Both the position numbers and the translations under genes were made by a program. Source: Chitinimonas arctica (lineage in GTDB: Bacteria > Pseudomonadota > Gammaproteobacteria > Burkholderiales > Chitinimonadaceae). From it: a stretch of 64,000 nt of DNA. The stretch is taken from positions 4,216,001 to 4,280,000 of the forward strand of contig NZ_CP041730.1 of NCBI RefSeq assembly GCF_007431345.1, written 5' to 3'. Numbering within the stretch: the first letter of the stretch is position 1; each line of letters begins with the position of its first letter. Below the pieces are notes generated by a model. The model saw nothing but the letters and a program-made list of their open reading frames with translations, ran no database searches and was not told where the DNA came from. This document shows, piece by piece, positions 45,529-52,437 of the stretch.

Positions 45529-45559
45529 ACGGACCGGCCGGCACGCCGACCGGTCCGTG
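45529..45559 (+). other. Hairpin between the 502-aa orphan and the nitrilase-like gene
   Basis: CACGGACCGG (45529-45538) pairs perfectly with CCGGTCCGTG (45550-45559). There is no T-tract, so partial read-through into the next gene is likely. Confidence 0.5.
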
Positions 45560-45634
45560 CCCAAGCACGCCTTACGCATCCCCATCCCCGTTGGCACGTC
45601 CCCTTACCGAATCTACGTCATCCGGAGCAAAGTC

Positions 45635-46852
45635 ATGAGCAACTACAACAAAGTCCAGTTTATCTCCTGGGAAATCCACACCGGCCCCTTTCGCGACCAC
45701 GCCAAGAACCTGAGCCGTTACAGCGGCATCGAAGGCGCTACGGCCAAGGATCTACGCCTCGATGTGAGCAACCAGTGCATCGATATCAACGCGCGCCTGG
45801 CCTTCACCGCCGATGCCATGAGCAAGGCCTTGGCGAAGGCCGACCCCGCGCCCACCACCCTGAAGCTGTTCATGGCGCCGGAATTCCTGTTTCGCGGCGC
45901 CGGCGGCGCGTACCTGCATGACCTGATCAATGGCTGGAGCGGCGACGCACCGGCTGCCTTTGGCCTGGCGGCGCCATATAACCGCAATTGGGGTGGCCTG
46001 TTCGGCGGCCTGCAGACCTTGGCGGCCAACGCAAAGTTCGAGAACTGGCTGTTCGTCTTCGGTACCGCCATCAGTGCCTCCTTTCCCACCGCCAAGGCGG
46101 TCAATGGCAAGTACCTGCTCGACCCGCGCCAGGCCGGTGAAATCTATAACACGGCGCTGATACAGCGCGGTGGGGCGCATCGCAACGACAACTACGCCTC
46201 GCGCAAGCACTACAAATCGGGCATCGATTTCCTCGACTGGAACCTCGGTACCAGGGCACACCGCGACGACAGGGTGGAACCGCTCGATCCCGCCACCCTG
46301 ATTCCGAACGACGCACGCGGCGTGTCCGAGGGTAGCGCGCTTTTCCAGATCCCCGGCGTGTGCGATGGCGCCGGCAAGCTGATCGATTTCGGCATCGAAA
46401 TCTGCGTGGACCATAGCTACAGCGGCGGTAACTGGGCAAACAAGTTTGGCCGGATACGCACCGCCAATAAGCACGTCAAGGTGCAACTCATCCCCTCGGG
46501 CGGGATGAACCTGAAAGCGGACTCCATCCGTTTGTTGCCGGCTGCCGGCCCGACCCCGCGCGCCTACGCCTTCAACTGCGATGGCCTGGCAAAGCTGGAC
46601 GCCAACGGTGAGTGCGCCGGTATCGGTAGCCATACGCAGGTCTGGAATGGCGCCAACGGTGCGCCGGTCCCGGCGGCGAATCGGCTGCTGGAAGCCTGTA
46701 GCGGCGAGATCAAGCCCGGCACGGACGTCGTCGCTGTTGCGGCGCTGTTGCCTGTCGCCGGCCGCCAGGTCGATGCAGCGGAGCTTTGGAACAGCGGCAC
46801 CGCTGTTCGCGGTGCAGGCCATGTGCGGATCCTCAAGGCGCGTGATCTATAA
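45635..46852 (+). CDS. Divergent nitrilase-fold (carbon-nitrogen hydrolase) protein
   Basis: 405 aa from the ATG at 45635 (GGAG 45623-45626). The Glu-Lys-Cys triad of the nitrilase superfamily can be traced: Glu83 in KLFMAPEFLFRG, Lys191 or Lys194 in SRKHYKSGIDF, and Cys257 in FGIEICVDHSYSG. Spacing and length (usual members are 260-340 aa) differ from ordinary omega-amidases such as the one at 59065. It probably hydrolyses an amide or transfers an acyl group on an unknown substrate. It has no signal peptide. Its position between the two large orphan proteins and the membrane/muramidase genes suggests it makes or processes something for them. Confidence 0.75.
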   Translation: MSNYNKVQFISWEIHTGPFRDHAKNLSRYSGIEGATAKDLRLDVSNQCIDINARLAFTADAMSKALAKADPAPTTLKLFMAPEFLFRGAGGAYLHDLINGWSGDAPAAFGLAAPYNRNWGGLFGGLQTLAANAKFENWLFVFGTAISASFPTAKAVNGKYLLDPRQAGEIYNTALIQRGGAHRNDNYASRKHYKSGIDFLDWNLGTRAHRDDRVEPLDPATLIPNDARGVSEGSALFQIPGVCDGAGKLIDFGIEICVDHSYSGGNWANKFGRIRTANKHVKVQLIPSGGMNLKADSIRLLPAAGPTPRAYAFNCDGLAKLDANGECAGIGSHTQVWNGANGAPVPAANRLLEACSGEIKPGTDVVAVAALLPVAGRQVDAAELWNSGTAVRGAGHVRILKARDL

Positions 46853-46878
46853 GCCGGCTCGATTCGCTACCCAGTCCT

Positions 46879-46927
46879 CCCGTCGTTCCCGGTGGGTTCC
46901 GGCCTGTGCCCGGACGACGGGGGTTTT
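46879..46927 (+). terminator. Likely terminator after the nitrilase-like gene
   Basis: CCCGTCGT (46879-46886) pairs with ACGACGGG (46914-46921), extended by CCGG pairs with one bulge, and is followed by GGTTTTCC. Confidence 0.5.
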
Positions 46928-46962
46928 CCAAGGCTTCAGGCTCGATCGGAAGGCGGCTTGCC

Positions 46963-47988
46963 ATGTATATCCCACCAATTTTCAGCAATCGATCCAGGCG
47001 GACGGGCCTGGGCTCGCTCGACTTTACCGAACCGATGCCAAGCGGGCGGCGGCCGCTCGGCGAGCAACTTCGGATCGAATGCGAAGCCATGGCGCGTTAT
47101 GCCTTGCGCCAGGGGCTCGGCGTACCGCCCGAGCAGCTCGCCCGCGTTGCTACCCTGCTTTCGCCGGCCGATTCCGCGCCGGCGGTCGCCGAATACGGCG
47201 AATTGGCAGCCCTGCACCGCAAGCTTGCCGATGCCGTCGCACCGGCTACGCCCCAAGGCATCACGCTGCTCGATCAGGACAGGCTGCGCGGTCAGCGCTG
47301 GGCTTGGCTGGGGCCGGTTCCGCTGATTCGCATGCTGACGCTGGCGGCCATTTTTTTTCAGCTGGGCGTATTGGTTACGGGGCTATCCGACGAGGTCACG
47401 GTCGAGAATGTTTCCTTGAGCTGGCTCGACGCTTCCGGCACCTCCTTGCTGATCAATATGCTGTTCCTCCTGTTCTGCGCCGGGCTGGGTGCCTCGTTCG
47501 CCACGCTGTTCCAAGCCCATCGCTATATCGCCAACTCCAGTTACGACCCCAAGTACGACGCTTCCTATGGGGCGCGCTTGATCCTTGGCGTTATCGCCGG
47601 CCTGATCCTGGTCGAGATGCTACCGGCGGAATTACTCAGCGACGCCGGCATGGGCAGTTTCGGCAAACCGACCCTGGCCATGCTGGGGGGATTCTCCGCC
47701 ACCGCCGTGCATCGCTTGTTGCAGCGCATGGTCGAGACGCTGGAAACCCTGGTGCGCGGCGACGGGTCGGCGCGGATCAAGCATTCGATCGACATGCACA
47801 AGGTGCATGCCGCCAGCGAACGCACGCAATCGAAGCACGACCTGGTGGCGGAACTGCTGGCGCTGCAACAGTCGCTCGATAGCGATACCCCGCCCGAGGT
47901 GGTGCGCCAGCGGCTGGCCGAATTGACGCGCGCCATGCTGTCGCCGCAATCGGGCAGCGCCGGCACCACGGCCGAGCGCAAGGAGTAA
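46963..47988 (+). CDS. Hypothetical multi-pass membrane protein
   Basis: 341 aa from the ATG at 46963 (GGAAGG 46948-46953). The first 125 residues are soluble. Three to four transmembrane helices follow (PLIRMLTLAAIFFQLGVLVT, LLINMLFLLFCAGLGASFAT, ARLILGVIAGLILVEML, and a weaker one near LAMLGGFSATAVHRLL), then a charged, helical C-terminus. No family recognised. It starts a tight three-gene unit: 4 bp to the next gene, which in turn overlaps the third. Confidence 0.75.
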   Translation: MYIPPIFSNRSRRTGLGSLDFTEPMPSGRRPLGEQLRIECEAMARYALRQGLGVPPEQLARVATLLSPADSAPAVAEYGELAALHRKLADAVAPATPQGITLLDQDRLRGQRWAWLGPVPLIRMLTLAAIFFQLGVLVTGLSDEVTVENVSLSWLDASGTSLLINMLFLLFCAGLGASFATLFQAHRYIANSSYDPKYDASYGARLILGVIAGLILVEMLPAELLSDAGMGSFGKPTLAMLGGFSATAVHRLLQRMVETLETLVRGDGSARIKHSIDMHKVHAASERTQSKHDLVAELLALQQSLDSDTPPEVVRQRLAELTRAMLSPQSGSAGTTAERKE

Positions 47989-47992
47989 AGCG

Positions 47993-48832
47993 ATGACGCT
48001 GTTTCTCTACAACATGCCCATCGCTTGCATGGGACTGATCGTGGTGGGCTTGACCCTGTTATCGGTGCTGCTGGGCTACGCTGGCGTCACCCGGTTCAAG
48101 CTGATCCGCATCGACGCCGAACAGCGCGCCATGGCCTTGGGCATGGTGTCCATCATCACGACCATCAATTCGCTGCTGGTGGCCTTCGCAGCGGTCAGCG
48201 TATGGGATGCCTACAACGATGCCGACCGCACCGTGGCGGCCGAAGCCACCTGCGCCGATGGCTTGGCGCGCAATCTCGCTGTCTTCGGCAGTCCCGCCGC
48301 CGAGGCGACCGGACGGGCTTTGCGCGCCTACTTGCAGGATGTGGTGGAACGCGAATGGCCGGCGATGCAACAGGCGCTGCTGCCCGATCGGCAGACCGCA
48401 CTGCGATTCGATGCGATGTTCGCCCTGGCCAACCGCATCGACCCGGCTACCCCTCGGCAGGTGGTCTTGCTGGGCGAAATCCTGTCGCGTACCAACGAGA
48501 TGGTTGCGTACCGCCAGCAGCGGTTGATGACTTTGCAAGTCACCATGCCCGGCACCTTGTGGGCGGTCATGATCATCGTCAGCTGGCTGTCGTTCGCACT
48601 GCTGTACGTGCTGCCGCCCACGCCGTTCTATGTGGCGCTGATCGCCACCTGGGCGGCCACGCTGGGCCTGACCTTCTTCTTTATCCTGGCCGTCGACCGC
48701 CCCTATGCCGGCGAGGTAAGCGTCAGCGCGGCACCGCTCCGAAAAGCCCTCGATGCACTGACGGCCGGCCAGGCTCGGCCGGCAGAAGCACCGCGCGCAA
48801 TGCTTTCCACAGCCAAAGGAGTATCACCATGA
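47993..48832 (+). CDS. DUF4239-like (bestrophin-like) membrane protein
   Basis: 279 aa. Two N-terminal helices (PIACMGLIVVGLTLLSVLLG; SIITTINSLLVAFAAVSVWD) are followed by the DUF4239-type pattern VWDAYNDADRTVAAEATCAD. A soluble middle follows, and then two C-terminal helices (GTLWAVMIIVSWLSFALLYV; YVALIATWAATLGLTFFFIL). DUF4239 proteins are predicted to share a bestrophin-channel-like fold; their function is unknown. The TGA overlaps the ATG of the muramidase-like gene. A membrane protein coupled to a muramidase recalls a holin-endolysin pair. Confidence 0.8.
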   Translation: MTLFLYNMPIACMGLIVVGLTLLSVLLGYAGVTRFKLIRIDAEQRAMALGMVSIITTINSLLVAFAAVSVWDAYNDADRTVAAEATCADGLARNLAVFGSPAAEATGRALRAYLQDVVEREWPAMQQALLPDRQTALRFDAMFALANRIDPATPRQVVLLGEILSRTNEMVAYRQQRLMTLQVTMPGTLWAVMIIVSWLSFALLYVLPPTPFYVALIATWAATLGLTFFFILAVDRPYAGEVSVSAAPLRKALDALTAGQARPAEAPRAMLSTAKGVSP

Positions 48833-49371
48833 CACGAGATGATTTTGCATTGGCGGCAAGCCTGTCGGAAAAAATGGCCGAGCGCTGGTATGCGCCGCTA
48901 TGCGCGGCCATGGCGCGCTTCGAAATCGATGACCCGGTCCGCATCGCGGCCTTTATCGCCCAGACCGGGCACGAAACGCTGGGCTTCACCCATACCCAGG
49001 AGATCTGGGGCCCCACCCCGGCGCAGCAGGCGTATGAGCCGCCAGCGAAAAAAGCCGCCCAGCTCGGCAATGTCGCCGCGGGTGACGGCCATCGCTTTCG
49101 TGGCCGCGGCCTGATCCAGATCACTGGTCGCAGCAACTACCGGCAATGCGGCGAGGCACTGGGATTGGATTTGCTTGACCAGCCGGAGCTGCTGGCCGGC
49201 GATGAATGCGCGGCGCTGTCGGCGGCTTGGTGGTGGAGCCAGCATGGCTGCAATTCACTGGCCGACGGCGGCGATTTCACTGCGCTGACCAAGCGCATCA
49301 ATGGCGGTACCAACGGTATCGACGATAGGCTGCGACGTTGGGAGATCGCCAAGACCCACCTTGGGGTTTGA
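48829..49371 (+). CDS. GH19 family chitinase/endolysin-like muramidase
   Basis: 180 aa from the ATG at 48829 with AAAGGAG upstream. GH19 features: catalytic Glu in FIAQTGHETLGFTHTQE, then DGHRFRGRGLIQITGRSNY, WWWSQHGCNSLAD and TKRINGGTNGIDDR. There is no signal peptide and no chitin-binding domain, which is the form found in phage and prophage endolysins and in toxin-release cassettes rather than in secreted chitinases. The start overlaps the upstream membrane-protein stop. No other phage genes are nearby. Confidence 0.88.
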   Translation: MTRDDFALAASLSEKMAERWYAPLCAAMARFEIDDPVRIAAFIAQTGHETLGFTHTQEIWGPTPAQQAYEPPAKKAAQLGNVAAGDGHRFRGRGLIQITGRSNYRQCGEALGLDLLDQPELLAGDECAALSAAWWWSQHGCNSLADGGDFTALTKRINGGTNGIDDRLRRWEIAKTHLGV

Positions 49372-49483
49372 CCATGTTGCGTGGCAGTGTGCGGACACGA
49401 TGGGCAAAACGTGCGGCCAAGGGATTTCGCCCCCGACGCCAATATGTCCTTAAACTACGCGTTTTGCCCTTCACTGTCCGCTC

Positions 49484-50839
49484 ATGACCTTCGCTTCGCT
49501 CGGCCTTATCGATCCCTTGCTCCTTGTCCTGGAGCAGCTTGCCTATCACACGCCCACGCCGGTTCAACAGCAGGCTATCCCGGCGGTGCTGGCAGGGCGC
49601 GACCTGATGGCGGCGGCGCAGACCGGTACCGGCAAAACCGCCGGTTTTGCCTTGCCCTTGCTGCAACGGCTGGCGGCCGCGAACCAGCCGGTGGCGGCCA
49701 ATTCGATCCGCGTGCTGGTGCTGGTGCCTACCCGCGAACTGGCCGAACAGGTATACGAAAGTTTTCGCGGCTATGGCCAGCACCTGCCTTTACGCAGTTA
49801 CGCGGTCTATGGCGGGGTGAGCATCAATCCGCAGATGATGAAGCTGCGCAAGGGTATCGATGTGCTGGTCGCCACGCCGGGCCGCTTGCTCGATCTGTAT
49901 CGGCAGAATGCCGTCAAGTTCAACCAGTTGCAGACGCTGGTGCTGGACGAGGCCGACCGTATGCTGGACCTGGGATTTTCACGCGAGCTGGATGCGGTGT
50001 TCGCCGCCCTGCCCAAACGGCGGCAAACCCTGCTGTTTTCCGCCACCTTCTCGGCGGAAATCCGCAGTATGGCGGGGGCCATGCTGGTCGATCCCGTCAG
50101 CATTGAAATCAGCCGGCCCAACACTACCGCCAAGGCAGTGCGCCAATGGGTAGTGCCGGTGGACAAGAAGCGCAAGACCGAGTTGTTTGGCGAACTGCTG
50201 CGGGAAAACCGCTGGGGCCAGGTGCTGGTGTTCGTCAAGACCCGCAAGGGCGTCGAGCAATTGCTGGCGATCTTGCAGGCGCAGGGGATTCGGGCCGACT
50301 CCATCCATGGCGACAAATCCCAGCCTAGCCGCTTGCGCGCACTGGAGCGGTTCAAAGCGCTGGAAGTACAGATCCTGGTGGCGACCGATGTCGCCGCGCG
50401 CGGCCTGGATATCGACGACCTGCCGGTGGTGGTGAATTTCGATCTGCCCATCGTGGCCGAGGACTATGTCCACCGTATTGGCCGTACGGGGCGCGCGGGC
50501 GCTTCGGGCGAGGCGATTTCGCTGGTTTGTGCCGATGAGGCACCGTTGCTGGCGGCGATCGAAGCGATGACCGGACAGTCCCTGCGCCGTGACGAGCAGC
50601 CCGGATTCGAGCCCGAGCACCGCGTACCCCAGACCGATGGGCGCGGGCAGTTACTGAAAAAGCCGAAAAAACCGAAAAAACCGAAAAAGCCGAAAAAGCC
50701 GAAAAAGCCGAAACCGGCCCTGCCCACTGCCGGGGGCAAGGCGGTTGCAAGCGGACGGGGAGCCGGCAAGGCTACACCGTCCACCAAGCCAAAATCGCCG
50801 CGCCTGGCGGCCAGGAAGCCGGCGGGCAAGCCGGGTTAG
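49484..50839 (+). CDS. rhlE: DEAD-box ATP-dependent RNA helicase, RhlE type
   Basis: 451 aa. Q-motif region (FASLGLIDPLLLVLEQLAYHTPTPVQQQAIP), then motif I AQTGTGKT, Ia PTRELAEQV, II DEAD, III SAT, IV VFVKTRKG, V ATDVAARGLDIDD and VI HRIGRTGRAG. RhlE proteins help ribosome assembly and mRNA decay. The C-terminal tail is basic and low-complexity, with a Lys-Pro-Lys tandem repeat that should bind RNA. Confidence 0.93.
   Translation: MTFASLGLIDPLLLVLEQLAYHTPTPVQQQAIPAVLAGRDLMAAAQTGTGKTAGFALPLLQRLAAANQPVAANSIRVLVLVPTRELAEQVYESFRGYGQHLPLRSYAVYGGVSINPQMMKLRKGIDVLVATPGRLLDLYRQNAVKFNQLQTLVLDEADRMLDLGFSRELDAVFAALPKRRQTLLFSATFSAEIRSMAGAMLVDPVSIEISRPNTTAKAVRQWVVPVDKKRKTELFGELLRENRWGQVLVFVKTRKGVEQLLAILQAQGIRADSIHGDKSQPSRLRALERFKALEVQILVATDVAARGLDIDDLPVVVNFDLPIVAEDYVHRIGRTGRAGASGEAISLVCADEAPLLAAIEAMTGQSLRRDEQPGFEPEHRVPQTDGRGQLLKKPKKPKKPKKPKKPKKPKPALPTAGGKAVASGRGAGKATPSTKPKSPRLAARKPAGKPG
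50657..50713 (+). repeat. 9-bp tandem repeat in rhlE
   Basis: About six copies of CCGAAAAA(A/G) encode a (Lys-Pro-Lys) repeat in the helicase tail. Since the unit is 9 bp, copy-number change would keep the frame and lengthen or shorten the RNA-binding tail. Confidence 0.85.
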
Positions 50840-51251
50840 TAGCTGGACCCTTACCCGTAAGCGCGGCCATCGTTGTCAGCCCCGTGTGGGGCAGCCAATC
50901 ACACACCGAAGCCCACGAATAAAGTCTGCGCGGTCCTGGCCAGGCGGCTCAACGCCGCCTGGCCAGGACCGGTGCGTTGATGTCTGCCTGCTATCGCCGG
51001 GTAGAGATATATATTAATTATGGGTTTTTCTGGCTTGGCAATATTGCTTGAAAGGGGCGGCGCTTACCTGTGCTGCTCTTCGTAGCGGGGAAAGCAGAAG
51101 ATGATGAAATTTTTCGAGATACATGAATTTAAGTTGTAGATAAAATGAAAAAGCTGATTTATTAGTTGCGCGACAAACCGCTGGTATCGTTTGATGTGGT
51201 GGTTTGCGTTGAATGGATTATTTTCATTGATTGTGAAGGATGTTCTGAATT
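50840..51251. other. Intergenic region between rhlE and the AT-rich orphan
   Basis: 412 bases. The first part holds the large hairpin at 50931-50971. From about 51000 the composition becomes AT-rich and probably contains the promoter of the 51252 gene. No gene recognised. Confidence 0.5.
50931..50971. other. Perfect 18-bp hairpin
   Basis: Bases 50931-50948 pair without mismatch with 50954-50971 around a 5-base loop (CGGTCCTGGCCAGGCGGC arm). There is no T-run on either side. It may act as a Rho-independent block for rhlE despite this, as an mRNA-stabilising end, or be a repeat element found elsewhere in the genome. Confidence 0.6.
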
Positions 51252-52343
51252 ATGGAAATGAGTGTGCAGAATAGGGCGGCGAATATGAGTCCGCAGGGCA
51301 CGGAAACGGGTTCGCAGCATGTGGGAGTTTTCGTTGGTGGTGGTGCTTCTCTTGTTGGGTTGGCTTGTGGTGCGGAAAAACAAAATCCTCCGAGCAGACT
51401 GGATCGATTTGCTTCAAATCTTAAAAAAAAATGGGAGGAAAGTGTTCCAGGTCTCTCCCGGGCCTCAGCGCCTAAAGTGGAAAGAAGGGTGGAGCTATTC
51501 GCACCGGGTGATAATGGCCAAGCTGCGCTTGGTGAGCCTCGTAAGGATAAATCAGAAGAAGATTTGGCGGCTCGGGTCGAGCGAGACTCTTTAGCCTTGG
51601 AGAAATATCAATTCGCCGAGGAGTTGAGTGGGCCTGGGCATCTCAACGACCTTCTGCGCCTGAAGCGCGATAAATGGGTTGAGGAGGGAAAGGCTGGGGC
51701 TTATCTCGTCAGGCATATTGATAAAAATAAAACTCCCGGATTCAGGGTGATGGTACTTAAAGTTACTTATACGCCCTATGTGCCAATCGAAGGGCTGGCC
51801 GGAAATGCGAATGCAACAATGACCGATCGCTTGCTGAGTGAATGGCAATCATTTTCTGCTAAAGCCAATTATTATAAAGAGAGCGTTGCTGAAATTGATG
51901 CGGTAAAATCAAATCCGGCGGTGAGGGAGCTGTTGGTTCAGTATGAAGTAATGACGGAGGGCGTTGCAATAACGGATGCGGAGTTGAGGGTGGCATTGGT
52001 CAAGGCGAAGACGGATGCTGGATTTCATCGGAAGTTGGAAGAAATTTTAAAGAAAATGAAAGTGACGTGTCCGCCTAGGGAAGTGGATGTGATTAGTCGT
52101 TGTATCTCACCTAACAGGCTGAAGCAGGTTATGGATATCGACAAGCTGGGCGATTGCCTTGCGGTGGTGGGAAAGTATGGCGAGAATAAATTAGAAAAAG
52201 CGATGAAGTCATTCGATGAGCAATTTAAAGTTGAGCAATTGGCACCCCTGGGGGATGAAGGTTGCGAACGGCATGTCAAAGATATGATGAACAATTTTTA
52301 TGGACCATTCAATCCATTCCAGAACCTCAGGGTATTGAACTGA
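51252..52343 (+). CDS. AT-rich orphan protein, possibly acquired
   Basis: 363 aa. The N-terminal 100 residues are polar and disordered with one short Gly/Val segment (VGVFVGGGASLVGLACG). The remainder is helical and charged (LARVERDSLALEKYQFAEEL-like stretches; VGKYGENKLEKAMKSFDEQF). No signal peptide and no recognised domain. Codon use is strongly AT-biased at third positions compared with rhlE and glnE on either side, indicating horizontal acquisition. A disordered Ser/Gln/Asn-rich N-terminus followed by a helical body is seen in secreted effectors, but no chaperone or secretion gene is adjacent. Function unknown. Confidence 0.7.
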   Translation: MEMSVQNRAANMSPQGTETGSQHVGVFVGGGASLVGLACGAEKQNPPSRLDRFASNLKKKWEESVPGLSRASAPKVERRVELFAPGDNGQAALGEPRKDKSEEDLAARVERDSLALEKYQFAEELSGPGHLNDLLRLKRDKWVEEGKAGAYLVRHIDKNKTPGFRVMVLKVTYTPYVPIEGLAGNANATMTDRLLSEWQSFSAKANYYKESVAEIDAVKSNPAVRELLVQYEVMTEGVAITDAELRVALVKAKTDAGFHRKLEEILKKMKVTCPPREVDVISRCISPNRLKQVMDIDKLGDCLAVVGKYGENKLEKAMKSFDEQFKVEQLAPLGDEGCERHVKDMMNNFYGPFNPFQNLRVLN

Positions 52344-52437
52344 CGCTTGAGTATGCACACAATATTATTGTGTCCCTAGCCGCACTTCCCTGGCCCACCC
52401 TGCGTGCTTACGCCAAATGGTGGGCTAGGGGCGGCCA

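Noticed and set aside
48829..49371. Prophage end containing only its lysin
   Set aside because: No terminase, capsid, tail or integrase genes are near, and the muramidase-like gene is coupled to a DUF4239-like membrane gene, so a prophage remnant is not supported.
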